From Megaustenia siamemsis (lineage: Eukaryota; Mollusca; Gastropoda; Stylommatophora; Ariophantidae), in the NCBI GenBank assembly GCA_032433765.1, contig JAVIAB010000159.1, forward strand, positions 55,070,972 through 55,134,971: 64,000 nt of DNA, read 5' to 3'. The position numbers were made by a program, and so were the translations under genes. Below are positions 1 to 12,295 of the stretch, piece after piece; the stretch's first letter is position 1, and the number at the start of each line of letters is the position of its first letter. A model generated the notes under the pieces. That model worked only from the letters and a program-made list of their open reading frames with translations. It searched no databases and was not told where the DNA came from.

Positions 1-546
1 AAAAAGAAAGGTAGCTGATGATAACGTCTCGACTACGCCTTTAGATATTTAACTCTTTACACTACCAGCATAGCCTAACCAGCAATCTCTAACAGTTTCA
101 CCCCTTATGATTCATTTATGACACAACGCTAAGCAGACACCCAACTACCTATCTTTAAATAAATGTTATCCATGTACTATATATTGACTCACTGTACTGA
201 ATATTTTTTGTAATGTTATATAATATAATGTATGTTATACACCTATTGAGATAATAAAAGAATAAAATATATCTTTGTCTTCTGTCTTATATTGATCGTT
301 TTTCATTGATGTTGTATAATCTACTAACCTATCACTATCGCTCAAGTACATAAAGAACTCCAAAGTCAGCACGCACCAGACATAAACAGGGTACTTCCGG
401 TGTCACTGGGACTAGAGGTCAACATCCTGACACGCAATGGCATGGTTAACTCCCCCTGCACCTACGGTACATTAGGTGCGCCGCGCACCTACTATATATC
501 TTTGTTAATTTACGGGCCAAATGAATATCAGTTGGACCCTTGTATA
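1..546. other. AT-rich flank with no recognised gene
   Basis: No coding region is supported. The only structure seen is a short perfect palindrome (AGGTGCGCCGCGCACCT) near 474-490. The block abuts the 3' breakpoint of the receptor pseudogene at about 557 and shows no similarity to the 7TM region that should follow there. Confidence 0.5.
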
Positions 547-556
547 CTACTGTTGA

Positions 557-3058
557 CTGATAGTGAGACTGTTAAAGAAATCTTCATAGAAGCTACCCAC
601 CGTTAGTCCACGCAAGTCTAGTGTATGTAAGTTCCAGACAGATGGGAACGTTCGCTTATCAAAGCTTGTTATAAATGTAAAGCTCAAGTCTAAATGTTTC
701 AGAACGGGGAACTCTATAAGGAACGAAGCATTGATATGGGAGAGTTTTGTGTGGGACAGGTCCAGGACTTCTAGATATGGGAATAGCAAAAAGTTCACAG
801 ACACTAGTTCACTATTATAAGACATGTTTAAGCAGCGAAGTGGCAGAGTTTCAGAGAAAAGGCTATCTCTACCATCCATTATCTGTTGTAGCTAATGTCT
901 AAATCCTGAAACAAAATTATACGTCCTTCACCAACGTACAAGTGTTCTACGTTGCATTTTGACAATTTAAGAATTATTGCTTTGTCCGGCATGAAATAAA
1001 TCATCATGTATGTATTCAACATATTAATACCTGACATGTCGATGTATCTAGTTTGTGAGGCAAAAACAGGGAAAACATCTAACGGGACTGACTTGTTATA
1101 AGTTGATACAGTGACTGTTCCAGACACACAACGGAAACCTTCATCGCATGTTAATGTACAATCCACTTCGTCGTCTTTATATGGACAGTCAGGATTTCCA
1201 TTACAGACCAGGTCAGGATGTAGACAGATGTTACTTCCCCAACAGGCAAAGTTATCCTTACATCGACCGACGATGTCTATTACTTCGTCTTCACCTGTAG
1301 GGCAGTCATCTTTCTCATCCATGACATAATGTTGAGGTATGCAGTATGTGCTTGGACATTTATAATATCCAACTGGGCATTCAATGTCTGTACAGTTATC
1401 TAGATGGGACATATCTCGACAACCTAGAATAGCTCCGTACAAGTCTATGATATAGACACACCTGGGGGCCCAGATGATACGACCATTTACGTTCCCACAA
1501 TTGCTCACTGTTTTGAGCTTTCCAATAGTCTCGTCCAAGAGTCCTTCTTCTCCTTCACAGTCGAAGTATCCGTCATTAAGTTTCGAAGTGTAAATACATT
1601 CATCAAAGTTACATATAAAGGCGCATGACTCATATTCCGTTAGACTGTCCATAAGAACTTCACTTTCATCGTCGTATTGTTGTCCAGTGAGACTATGACA
1701 AACAAGACAATCAATCTCGCCATCATTAACCCATTGTGGATACAAACAATAACCATCACAACAGTAGATTCCATTACAATGTTTAATAAAATAACTCCAC
1801 TTGTCCGTTTCATTTTCCCAACACAAATCTTCATCACGCTTGTCGCTGCATTCAGGGACGCCGTTACAGAGCATGGCGTAGGAAATATATCGAGGATTTC
1901 GCCCGCCAACTTCACAATCAAATAAGGGGAACAACTCGTAGTTTATTTCATGAAGAAAGTTTAGGAAGTCATTGTTGTTCATGTTGAATGAGACAGACAC
2001 GATAGAACCTTCATAATTTATAAATGCTCCGCTATTTAAGGCTCGGCTGAAACTTTCCTTCGTGGCTAGCAAAACTCAGCAAACAGAAGGTTTACCAGGC
2101 AGCCAATAATTGACCACTAGTGGACGACTTACAGATCGTTCATATAACTCCCAACGAAATCTTCTGGTAACGCTACCAGCGTCTCTGTAAAGTCCAATAA
2201 AAAATGTGATTGCAGAATCTAAAGATACATTGCGATTTCTTGTGTCAGTGAAATATGAACTTATCTTATTCTGTAAAAATGCCATCTCACTTCTACTTTC
2301 AACTGTTACCAGATTTGAATCTTCCCCATCGACACAAGTAGAATATGTTTCTTTACTGTCGCTTCCATCATCAGACTTGAACATCTTGTAACAAGAGATA
2401 AAGTTAGCTCCCCCACTCTGTTCAAACTTCCACCACCCTTCCAGACACTGGTTACACATTGCTAGAGATAATAAATGTTTGTAAGGGATTGAAGCGTAAT
2501 AGTCCACAAGAAGTGTGTTTTTGAGATGAACTATTTGGGCTACCAACGTTACATCCAACACTACAATGAATACCTTAATGCCTGTATCTTGTTGATGTAA
2601 AATATGTGGCACAGCTCTCCTTTCCTCAAATGACATCCTCCGCCCATCTAGAAACACAACAGCAATGTGGCTGGAGGTATCTCTGACTCCACCCATCTCA
2701 GAAAACAAATGTTCAACAAATTTGACTTTTAGTTCAATGGTTTCGTTGATGTTGTGAAAATCCTGGAACAGAACTTGCTGACCGAAGTTTCCGTAAATTG
2801 GGGATAGGGGAGATGACTTGAGATGCCAAGAGCTGACATTAACATTGGGGTTGTCAAGAGAAAACATGTCCCAGACTCCAGCAAACAGAATACGAGAAGT
2901 TGTTTTGTTACTTGGGAAACTTGTCAGGTAGTTAAAAAAATGGTTGCACATTGTTTGTTCCTTTTCGTTGCTTTTATAAAAATACAGACACAACACGTCC
3001 ATGTCGTCTTTAGAGCAGTCTTCTATCGAGAAATGTGTCGCTGATTTTTCAGAGATGA
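557..3058 (-). pseudogene. Broken vWA-like/CTLD/LDLa/LRR receptor copy lacking its 7TM domain
   Basis: Read on the minus strand, this is a close paralogue of the receptor exon at 38202-41930. It starts after a splice acceptor (AG at 3060-3059) in the same intron phase as the other two copies. It then runs through the N-terminal vWA-like domain, most of the CTLD, the LDLa repeats and the leucine-rich repeats. Three lesions are visible. First, about 241 nt present in the paralogue (39177-39417, the end of the CTLD) are missing and replaced by about 16 nt of filler, which introduces TGA at 2078-2076 but keeps the frame. Second, 7 nt are lost near 880, where the paralogue has SYNRFTELDG, giving TAA and a frameshift. 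Third, homology stops at about 557, just after the TISQ motif that follows the LRRs, so hinge and 7TM are absent. A soluble product is conceivable but the stops argue for a pseudogene. No signal-peptide exon was found upstream. Confidence 0.88.
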
Positions 3059-3170
3059 CTGCAACAAATTAAAAGTTGTGATTGATAATTATTTTACGTA
3101 AGGCTGTAAGGAATAGGGTGAGGAAAAGTGAATGCATTTTTTGCAAGCCTTATCTGGCCATACTGAAACA

Positions 3171-3418
3171 GAGCGCTCTGCAAGTAATAGTTTAGTAGTT
3201 AGTCAACTGGACTACAAAGGAGAAGAGATACCGTTTCATCCTGATCGACGGCTTCCAGGTTCCCCAGTCTTGAATGGGTACCGGAAAGAAAAGCGGCACT
3301 GGCGTTATACCGGTCACATTACCCAAAATGGCATGTGTCAAAGTACTGTAAACTTGATGGCACAAAGACCACATTCCCTATACGCCACATGTTGTGACGG
3401 GGCTATTTTACTTTTACC
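3171..3418 (+). repeat. tRNA-derived SINE (family 1), diverged full-length copy
   Basis: The tRNA-like head has decayed A and B boxes (around GTTAGTCAACTGGACTAC and the following GATCGACGGCTTCC). It is followed by the family's unique body (GAATGGGTACCGGA, then CCCTATACGCCAC) and ends in TTTTACTTTTAC. This is one of the most diverged of about ten copies in the window. Confidence 0.75.
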
Positions 3419-3663
3419 TCCTGAAAGAGGCTATCGAACGGCTGACGATCCTGCTTCATGAAAGAAAATGTTCTCAAGCGTTAGCAGTTGTTAACTTTAA
3501 TTAAGAAATTAAAAAAACGGTATAATAATAAAACTAAATTATGGATTGTAAATGATTTTCATTTTAATATGTTTCTTTCTGAGTTGTCCGTGTGAATGAG
3601 TATTTGCTATATGATGTCATTATTTCAAATTATAAATATAACACAAATAATGAGTTTTATATA
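3419..3663. other. AT-rich spacer, nothing recognised
   Basis: A short AT-rich stretch between two SINE copies. No open frame or repeat unit is seen. Confidence 0.5.
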
Positions 3664-3726
3664 TATGGTTGGGATCGAACTTGTCTTTTGTAGTCCAGTT
3701 CACTAACCACTGAGCTATCGCGGCTT

Positions 3727-3727
<1 letters not shown>
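3664..3727 (-). repeat. SINE family 1 fragment (tRNA-like head only)
   Basis: Only the 5' tRNA-like head is present: on the minus strand, CGCGATAGCTCAGTGGTTAG (A box) and then a GTTCGATCCC-like B box. The 5' end of the element directly abuts the (AT)n microsatellite at 3728. Confidence 0.8.
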
Positions 3728-3923
<196 letters not shown>

Positions 3924-3929
3924 ATATAT

Positions 3930-4598
3930 GCCCCTTTTATAAGACGGTTTAGTAGAGGTATTGTGTATTTTTTTGACGTTTTGTTTCTTTCGAGCAGCTT
4001 TTCTCGTTGCTAATTCTGCCAATGTTTGACAAACACTCGCGGCCACAGTGTGAACAAGTCAGGCCCACCGATCCACAAGTTTTCCGTCCTTTTTCATGAG
4101 TCTTTTCTCCTCTAAGTTTTGCCTTAGCACAGTCTCAAATGATGTTACACCGTTCCTTATACTTGCTCTCCATTATGAGCGATCACTTGCTAGACGCACC
4201 CAGTAATTTTCATAGATAAGTCATTCAGAGTTGATTTACAGATATCACTATATCGTAGTTTAGGTCTGTCGATTTGTCTTATTCCGCGTATTAGTTCACC
4301 AAATAGTAATTGCTTGGGAATGCGTTTTTCTTCCATTCGTTGGATATGCCCCTAGCCATCTTAGTCGTCGACATGTGATTATTGGAGTCTTAGCACGCTG
4401 CAGGACAGTTAAGTTGGTCATTTTTCTACCATTTCATGTGAATTAGTCTGCGGAGACATCGCATGTGGAAGACATTTAGTCTTTTTTCGTGATTTGAGAA
4501 GGTTGCCAAAGTTTCAGATCCATATAATAGTGCTAAGCTAACAATTTTGATATATTAAGATTTTGGTCTTTAGTGTTAGTTTCGTTTTATTCCAGGCC

Positions 4599-4600
<2 letters not shown>
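3930..4600 (-). mobile_element. LINE family G, 3' part (end of reverse-transcriptase ORF)
   Basis: On the minus strand the decayed frames give motifs typical of the C-terminal part of non-LTR polyproteins: LYYMDLKLW, then NLTVLQR and RLRWLG, then [15 protein letters not shown]. The same order is seen in the plus-strand fragment at 24955-25350. Several stops and frameshifts make it non-functional. Family naming is mine; clade assignment (RTE- or Jockey-like) needs a search. Confidence 0.6.
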
Positions 4601-4650
<50 letters not shown>

Positions 4651-4760
4651 GCAGACAGAGAGATAGACAGACAGATAGATAGATAGACAGAAAGACAGAC
4701 AGACAGACATACAAAGAGATACAGACAGACATACAGACTGACATATAGGCATATAGCTAT
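4601..4760. repeat. (AT)n and (GACA/GATA)n microsatellites
   Basis: AT dinucleotides run to about 4647, followed by imperfect GACA/GATA tetranucleotides to about 4760. Confidence 0.95.
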
Positions 4761-4779
4761 CTATCTGCCCCCGGTCTAG

Positions 4780-5640
4780 TTTTCACACACACCAGACTGT
4801 TTCTAAATCTATTGCTTATCATTATATAATCAATTTGATTATCTACGTTGTCCCTTGGGCTTCTCCATGTCCACAGACGTCTTGGATGTTGCTTAAACCA
4901 GGTATTTCCTATCATCATGTTGTGTGTTCTTGCCCAGTCAATAAGTTTCTTACCTCTTTCATTTCTCTCGCCTTAGCCATAATGACCAACTACTTCCTCT
5001 ACTCCTTCCTTTCCTACTTTTGCGTTAAAATCACCTAGAACTATGGTGTTTTCATGTGGTTTGCATTTATGAAGTGCCTCATTTAACTCGTTGTAAAATG
5101 TATCAATTGTTTCCTCTAGACTATCTGCTGTTGGTGCATAAACTTGTATAAGATTTGTGTTTATTGGCTTTCAATTCAATTTCACTAAAAGGACTCTGTC
5201 AGATATTGGATAAAAGCCTTTCACTGTTCTTGCTTTACCTGCATCCAAGATGATGCCTAAGCCTCTTTGGTGTTCAATACCTCCAGAATAGATTATTTTA
5301 GGTTTATCAGAATATATCTCCCCTGATCCGGTGTATCTCATTTTGCAAAGTCCCAGTCATTGTAAAACCATTCTTTTCATTTCTTGTATGATATTTTCTA
5401 ATTTACCCTTCTGCATGCGTGTTCTCACATTCCAAGTAAAAATCTTTAGAGTTTGTTTTATCTTTATTTTGCTTACAGTAGCTTGATGACGATCGTGTAT
5501 CACCTGTAGCACATGATGTCCCCTACCGAACAAGGGTTTTCCATTGGAATCCCCCTTAACGCAGTTGTCGTTATTTCTATTATTGTGGCGATTCATGATT
5601 GTTCAAAGAAATTACGACGGTGGTTTTCTGTTGCCTTCCG
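4780..5640 (-). mobile_element. LINE endonuclease-domain fragment (APE type)
   Basis: Minus-strand frames read, with breaks, FTWNVRT near 5450, LGLCKMRYTGSGE, YSGGIEHQRGLGI, IQVYAPTADS, and VLGDFNAKVG near 5040. This is the order of conserved blocks in the apurinic endonuclease domain of non-LTR retrotransposons (WNVR, YAPT, GDFN). The N-terminal end (HHVLQVIHDRHQA, about 5500) recurs at 53140-53275 and 61655-61740, marking a shared LINE 5' region. Frameshifts and stops make it a relic. Confidence 0.75.
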
Positions 5641-6725
5641 TCGATTTGTTTACGGTTGGCTCCGCTAGCTTTTGACTAAAAAGTCTCACCCACAAGTCAG
5701 TGGGGTTGTTTTACTTCGGGGTACCCTCCTTTGGCCTTTTACTCTGCCGAGCTTACCTGCAAGGCAGCAGGGCTGCCCCATGGGGTACTGTTTACTGCAT
5801 ACAGTAGCAGGTAAAATTACCTGACCTGGCTAACAGCTACTGGCTGAACCCTTTAAGGAAATCCTTAATCCAATATAAAGATATTAAATAGATGTTACAA
5901 TCGACAATGCAGCATCACAATTAGATATAAATGTAGATGACCCTGCTACCATGAATGAAGTAGAGACGACTGTAAAGGTAAATGTAAAGTACGAGACATG
6001 AATCGGCGTCTTAGTACGCGAGTTATCACCCTTATGTGCTCGGATGCCTATCCATAAGTGTTCGGAGGATTCTGGACAGTGTCGCTTCAAGCATCGAAAC
6101 TCACGATGTTAGACGGCATTCTTTACCTCCCCAGAGTATTTCCCTGGTACCCATTTCTGCCAGCGGCTGGGTCGAATGTGGGGGCTATTTTTTTTCCAAC
6201 AGCGAGGACAATGCGCACTACTTCCAGCATGAATCAAGCACGGGTTGTCCTAACGTTGGTAGACCATTCGGGTTTTTTTTCCCAACTAGGCTACCGAGAC
6301 CTCCGCAAACGACTGTAATGTAGAATTTATAGTTTTCCTGAGACATTTTATTCTTGAACTTGTACATCATGTCTAACGATCTACGGCTGTATTATTGTTA
6401 TTTTTTGTCATAGTTCAAAAGAAAAGCAAAGTACATACATTCGACACAAGAGCCGAGTTGCTAAATGATAATATACATTTGGTAGAGGCCATCGCTATAA
6501 GAACTGCGATTTGGTATCTAAACCTATTTAGGTTAACTTTATTAGCTAGTTAAAAATAGAACTGATTACTAGATTCTGATTAAAAAAAAAACACTGAATA
6601 TAAAGTAAAAGTTGCTTTAACACCTTGGTAGGCATTATGTAGAATATGATGCTAGTATCTTTATTTACTATGATAAGGGACACTTTTTTGGGTGATATGA
6701 TCGATATTACGCCATACCTACTTAC
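5641..6725. other. About 1.1 kb with no recognised feature
   Basis: Short overlapping open frames at about 6036-6323 show no domain, and the two frames overlap each other without codon bias. Part of the block near 5640-5880 may be more LINE 5' sequence. Nothing else is supported. Confidence 0.4.
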
Positions 6726-6728
6726 TTA

Positions 6729-7128
6729 CCATGAAGGAGACTTCCGGTCAATATGGTGGATAGGCGACAGACACCGTTGAGGCTCTATTTGAACATTGTT
6801 CTTTGTTGCAGTTTCCTGATATTCCAAGTCAGGCATGATGCTGGGGCTACTGAGTTTAGTGCTCTGTGCAACCTGTGAGTTGTGTATTTCACACGGATCG
6901 TGTTTTGAAATTCCGATTTTTGCAATGAAAGATGATATCATATGACGAAGAACAGTTTGGCTGCGTTCACGCCTTATGTCTTTAGGCGTATGCAGTGGCT
7001 GCTAAAATGAGGACTGCAGCTGCCTATGTTTGTTTGGATTCTTCAATGCGATTGGATACCATTGACAAATGATTGAGCAAATATGCATTTTAATTCGTTT
7101 ACAGTGATACCGGGGACTTCGACTAACT
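6729..7128 (+). repeat. Repeat family B, decayed copy
   Basis: The same ordered blocks occur at 19622-20170, 34590-35335 and, inverted, at 30273-30700: TGGTGGATAGGCG, then GTTTCCTGATATTCCAAGTC, then CTGAGTTTAGTGCTCTGTGCA, then CCTTATGTCTTTAGGCGT. The orientation given is that of the linked cysteine-rich reading frame at 18972. No protein is encoded in this part. Confidence 0.75.
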
Positions 7129-7189
7129 ACACATACAATCAAATTTATTTGTTACGCATTTATAGAGGCAGATAAACCATTGAGTCATA

Positions 7190-7448
7190 GCAAAGTGAAG
7201 AGCCTCTGTCACGCCGAGTGGCGTATAGGGAATATGGTGTTAGTGACCATACATTTTACTGACCTTCGGCACATAATTTTTGGGGTAATATGATCGGTAT
7301 TACGTTCCCAGTGCCGCTTTACTTTCCCAGAAAAAAAATCCGGTACCCATTTCAGGCTGGGTGAACCTGGAAGCCGTCGGTTGGGATCGAACCCTACCTC
7401 TTGTGCTTTCTAGTCAAGTTCACTAACCACTGAGCTATCGCGGCTCCC
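7190..7448 (-). repeat. tRNA-derived SINE (family 1), full-length
   Basis: The minus strand begins GGGGAGCCGCGATAGCTCAG (A box) with B box GGTTCGATCCC at about 7383-7393. The family body follows and the copy ends in the GTGACAGAGGCTCTTCACTT tail region. Confidence 0.88.
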
Positions 7449-7528
7449 CATTGAGTCATGCTAGGTCGTAAAACGTTCCTGACATTTTCAAGGGAGACTA
7501 TTCTGATTACAGGACATGCAAACTACTA

Positions 7529-9637
7529 GCTTGTTTCATAACTCGTGCCCAACTTTTAAAATCGATAGCTTTTTAACCGCTTGTTGTAAGTTGTTCAAAA
7601 TTGGCATGTAAAGTTATAATGATTAGAACCCAACAGGGAATTAATTTCATAAAAAAAAACATTTGGTTATTATTGTTGCTTATTTGATTTATATAAATTT
7701 ATAACGACCCATTGATGTAGTCAAAACTTAATGTTTACAGTATTGTAAGTTAAAAATAGCGAGTAAAAATCCATACACGGTCAAATTGACGTGTTTGCAC
7801 GCTTTCAACGTGGGTTTTCTGACACAATTAGACACTTGTAGAAAACACGAGACATTGTGTGTTCCATTTCCGTTCATTCAGCAGCGGAGACGTGGAACGA
7901 TAACATTTATCATGAGACTTAAAATGAAATTCTGCAGTTTACAAAACATCGCAATAAAAATGTATGACTATTTTTGCAAAGAGGCTAAACGAGGAAGATT
8001 ATTTCATTCTTTAGAAAACCCTGAGAATAGGACAAGACACATTTTGGATTTATCTAAACGGTCATTTAATCGCTGGATTCAAGCACGTGACCGTCAATGT
8101 TCAAAATATACAAAATCACAAGGAAGAGCAAAAATGTTGGATAATTTCGATAGTGAACTTATTAGAAGTGAAATTCGCAAAATGTTGGGTATGAATGAAA
8201 CTGTTACAATAAGAAAATTAAAAGTATCGCTGAAAAAGAACAACTGTATTGAAATATCAAAGTCTACATTGTGGAGGAATGTGAGAGCTGCAGGCTTTAC
8301 ATTCAGAAAGTATTCCAATGAACGAAACATCATCTGTGAGAAGCCACATATAGTAGTCATGAGAAGCAAGTACTTTCGTGAAGTAAAAGAGGTGCGCAAG
8401 CAAGGTTATGATATTGTGTACTTGGATGAAACATTGACAAATGCTCACCACACTAACCAAAGGGAATGGCAGTCATCAGATGGAAAGATTAACAGATTAA
8501 TATCTAGCAGCAAAGGACAGCGCTTGATAATTGCTCATGCAGGTAGTCGACAACATGGACTAATACAGAATGCAAAGCTCATTTTTCTTTCAAAATCCAT
8601 AGACAATCGGGATTATGACTCTGAGATGAATGGTCACATATTTAGACATTCGATTGAAAATTATGTTCTCCCATCACTAGATCGACCATCTTGCCTAATA
8701 ATGGACAATGCAGCGTACCACAAAATTGTTGCACTTGAAGATAAAGTCCCGACGTCATCCAGTACAAAAGATGCTATTAAGATATGGCTCACAAAGGAGC
8801 ACATACAATTTTATAACATGTACTTAAAGCCTGAATTACTATCTCTAGTAAAGCAAAAACAAAGGACAAAGATTTTTCAAATACATAAGATTGTCCAAGA
8901 GCACGGTCATATAAGTTTGAGGCTGCCACCTTACCATGCTCATTTAAATCCAATAGAACTAATCTGGGCAAAATTAAAAGGACAAGTGGCAGATGAAAAT
9001 ACAACATTCAAAATATGCGATGTAAAGACTCTTGCTAATCTCGCTTTATTAAATATAGACAAAGATTATTGGGCTAAATGTGAACACCACGTCTTAAAAC
9101 AGGAAGAGAAATATTGGAAAAATGATGGTTTGTGGAATGTTCAACCCCAAACAGTTATTAATCTTTTGGACTCGTCTGATTCAGAATGAAAGTATATAGC
9201 CCCCACAATGTTGGCCCCTATATTACCTTAAATTAGTTCAATAAACGGTCCTTTTCAGGACCACACAACTATGAAAATTGGACATACATGTATACCTTGA
9301 TATTATCGTCCGTCCTCGAACTGAGAAGACAATAATTCTCCTGGTGTTTTGTCTTATCCAGTTATTTCCCCATTACGGCCACGCCTTTACCTAGTGTAAA
9401 TTAATCATAGACCAGCAACTACGGTAATTTCTATTCTTTAGGGGTTCACAATTTACAATTTTGACAAACATCAAAGAAATTCGCCGCTTTAAGAAAACTG
9501 CAGATGCAAGATATTTGTTAAATATACATTTAAAGGGTCTTTTGCATTCTAATAACATTTGGAAAATATCAACAGTTTTTAACAAATGGTTACTGAGTAA
9601 TAGCGTTTTGAAGTTGGGCAAGTGATTTGAAACGAGC
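7529..9637 (+). mobile_element. Tc1/mariner-superfamily DNA transposon with DD83E transposase, largely intact
   Basis: A 2109-bp element flanked by TA (7527-7528 and 9638-9639), the usual target of this superfamily. Its ends are imperfect terminal inverted repeats: the left starts GCTTGTTTCATAACTCGTGC, and the right end reads on the minus strand GCTCGTTTCAAATCACTTGC. The second copy at 14338-16449 has the same ends and TA flanks, which fixes the boundaries. It contains one transposase frame. Confidence 0.88.
7912..9189 (+). CDS. DDE transposase (IS630/Tc1/mariner superfamily, DD83E)
   Basis: Catalyses cut-and-paste transposition of its own element. The frame is open from TTG at 7786, but no ATG precedes it in frame, so I start at the first ATG, 7912 (about 425 residues); ATG 7960 (MYDYFCKEA) is also possible. 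Two N-terminal helix-turn-helix regions are suggested (LDLSKRSFNRW, about 8050; TIRKLKVSLKK with STLWRNVRAAGF, about 8200-8310). The catalytic triad is visible: D in VYLDET (8425-8427), D in LIMDNAAYH (8704-8706), E in NPIELIW (8956-8958). By my count 83 residues separate the last two, far more than the 34-41 of classic Tc1/mariner but close to the 82 I recall for the DD82E 'Sailor' family. No stop or frameshift is present, so it may encode active enzyme. Confidence 0.85.
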   Translation: MRLKMKFCSLQNIAIKMYDYFCKEAKRGRLFHSLENPENRTRHILDLSKRSFNRWIQARDRQCSKYTKSQGRAKMLDNFDSELIRSEIRKMLGMNETVTIRKLKVSLKKNNCIEISKSTLWRNVRAAGFTFRKYSNERNIICEKPHIVVMRSKYFREVKEVRKQGYDIVYLDETLTNAHHTNQREWQSSDGKINRLISSSKGQRLIIAHAGSRQHGLIQNAKLIFLSKSIDNRDYDSEMNGHIFRHSIENYVLPSLDRPSCLIMDNAAYHKIVALEDKVPTSSSTKDAIKIWLTKEHIQFYNMYLKPELLSLVKQKQRTKIFQIHKIVQEHGHISLRLPPYHAHLNPIELIWAKLKGQVADENTTFKICDVKTLANLALLNIDKDYWAKCEHHVLKQEEKYWKNDGLWNVQPQTVINLLDSSDSE

Positions 9638-9911
9638 TATAGGCTACCGATGATCCTTAATGTTACATTTATGAGATAGTTATAATGATTACCATAATCT
9701 TGTTTGCGTCATAATTAGTTGACGGTAAACAAATGTATAGCAATTTGTATGACGTCATTTTAATGATAATATTGACAGACATACAAAAGCATAAAAAGAG
9801 GAAAATAAAATATTTTATTCGTGTAAAAACATAAGGTCCTAGAAAATGCAATTTTGGTAAACATATTTCTAAGTAAACAAAAATGGGAAAAATTAGAGGA
9901 TCGGTGGAAGA

Positions 9912-9952
<41 letters not shown>

Positions 9953-10961
9953 ACAGACGAGCTATAGATTGATTTTAACGTTGGACATATAAAGAGAAGG
10001 AAAACAAACCTTTAGAGAAGTTGAACGTTTGGACATGAACAAGTTTGATGATGAGCGATGGATAACATCAATAATGTTGGTAATTTTTTGCTTTGTTTTT
10101 ATTTTACCGCAATGAAAGTAGAGGTGATGGTTTATATCGCTCATGCTTTTAATTTAATGTCAGTGAGTATATCGTGGGTGCTAATACGTTTAAGGATGAT
10201 ACTGGATGTTTCCTTGATAGCAATGAGTGATGGTAATATTTTTGCTCACGTTATTTCCAATGTTAATGATAACAGTGAGGGTTAAAAATGTCAATTGATT
10301 GTTGGAAATAAAACTTAAAAGTAAAGATGGGCTCTGTCATATTGAAATGCACAGACGATTATAATGTAATTATACACATGTGTAGGCATAACTTACCACA
10401 CACTGGTGCTACAAGAGCACAGACACATAAAAGTAAAAAAGCCATCTAGTGGCAGTCGTATGAGTTTGTGTCACTAGAATGTTGCTTTCGTTAAACGTAC
10501 ATAATCAACATTGCATTGAACTGATATCAAATTTCTGGATACAACAATGAGTGTCCCTTAACGCAATTTAGCGCAACTGAGCAAACTCATAGCGTGAGAC
10601 AGTGATGTCAACACTGTCTTTTATTTAAAAAGCAGCCACGCCTAACTCAATACCATCAGCTCTTGCACAACCTTCAGCGAAGCGGCATTCGCGCGCGGGG
10701 AAAAAAACGTAAAAAATGACTAGGGGCCTATTAAATGTTAACGAGATGTGCATTCAGCCATGATCGTGTATTCTAACGCCTGAAGACAAACACAATACGA
10801 AGTTCGAGAAAACACTGAGTTATTGAGCGAAACTTCTTCTTTCCTTCCTCGTTTTGCCTTTCAGCGTGGAGAAAATATATACCTTATGGTCGTTCCCTCT
10901 TCGGTTGGACCTCTTCAGACGCCTCTGCGACCAAGACAATCAGTATCAATCTCCGTCAGTA
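9638..10961. other. About 1.3 kb with no recognised gene
   Basis: AT-rich sequence with an (AT)n run at about 9914-9950. Small open frames here (for example 10058-10285) show no motif and are not supported. Confidence 0.5.
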
Positions 10962-11232
10962 AAAGTAAAGAGCCCCGTCACGCCAAGTGGCGTATGGGGA
11001 TTATAGTGTTAGTGACCATACATTTTACAGAAATTATTATTTAGAATTATTATTCAGCACATGATTTTTTGGGTAATGTGGTCGGTATTACGCCAGTGCC
11101 GCTTTAATTTCCCAGAAAACAATCAGGTACCCATTTAAGGCTCGGTGAACTCGGAAGCCGTCAGTTGGGATCGAACCCTACCTCTTGTCCTTTATAGTCC
11201 AGTTTACTAACCACTGAGCTATCGCGGCTCCC
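10962..11232 (-). repeat. tRNA-derived SINE (family 1), full-length
   Basis: The minus strand starts GGGAGCCGCGATAGCTCAGT, with B box GGTTCGATCCC around 11165-11175. The internal GGGTACCTGATTG block and a GCCACTTGGCGTGACGGGG end region follow. Confidence 0.88.
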
Positions 11233-12295
11233 TTTTCTCCATCAGACACACCTGATATTAGAATTCTTTTTACGCCGTCTTTACCAGAAACTATCATCAA
11301 TCTCCTCTCTATTGCAAGCACCCTAGCATTCACCTGAGGAGATGGGAGACGAACAAGAGGCAGTCCTAGATTAAGATGGACAGACACCATCAAAATAACG
11401 AGGCAACAACATTAATTGACAATGATTGAAGCCGCCAAAATGGCAAAATCCAGAACTGTGTATCTCTTTCACTCCTTTAAAGCTCGTTGTAACACCACGA
11501 AAAAACCGAAACAAACCGGTATTAATGGTTATATTTAGATATTGACGTCTTGAAAATATGTATATTAAAAACTGGAAAGTGGAGTATTCCAGATCAGTTT
11601 GGACGTCGTAATAATGAGTCATATGAACTTTTCTCTCCGGACACGAACTCAATATATCCACTATCTAACTAAAATATAAACAATTCGGAGGTTAAAACGT
11701 TGTCTCGCAGTTGAGAGGAAAAAGCATCAGTTCTCTGTTCATACTCGCACCTCGAGACTTTATATGCAAACGCATTATGATAAACATGCCTTGTAATATG
11801 TATTTGTTATAGGAGATCGATTTATGCGAATTTCTCTGCATAAAGTATAAAACATTCGGGTGCTTGAAAGGCAGAGGGTAAGAGTATCAAACCGACCTAG
11901 ACAGATATAGAAGATTATATTCTAGATTCTAGATCTATTCACTGATGACTGATCCTGTATGCAGGATCGGTGTTCATGACAAATTTCGCTGTCCTAGTAT
12001 GATTGATGTGGTGAGATAATGGATTCGAATATGTTGGCTCGAATTTCTTGCTATCTAAAAAACTCATGAATGGAACTAAGTCAAAAAGGCGTAGCGGTCC
12101 TTAAAGAGGCGATATACCACATTGTTCAGAGTATATTTAACAATCAGGCCCATTGCCAAATTAGTGCCAAAGAAGGGTCGAACGTACTGGTTTCGGTCAC
12201 ATCCTATAGTTAGGGGTCAACGGCAAAACATTTCTCCCATCAACTGACAGGTTCCAAAACGTCACACTAAAGGACTTAAATTTGAACGGGTTAAA
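11233..12295. other. About 1.1 kb with no recognised feature
   Basis: No domain-bearing frame, repeat copy or RNA gene was recognised between the SINE and the LINE nest that starts at 12296. Confidence 0.45.

Noticed and set aside
1111..1329. Open frames antisense to the receptor LDLa region (also at 40147-40368 and 55734-55952)
   Set aside because: They recur at the same place in all three copies only because the sense strand is conserved; they are shadows of the receptor.
5760..5790. Minus-strand ATGGGGCAGCCCTGC followed by a GTAAGC donor as first exon of the pseudogene copy
   Set aside because: Phase fits, but the peptide is short and not signal-like, and similar sequence occurs in LINE leaders (27610).
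6036..6323. Two overlapping 86-95-codon frames
   Set aside because: No motif, no codon bias and no second copy; overlapping frames of this size are expected by chance.
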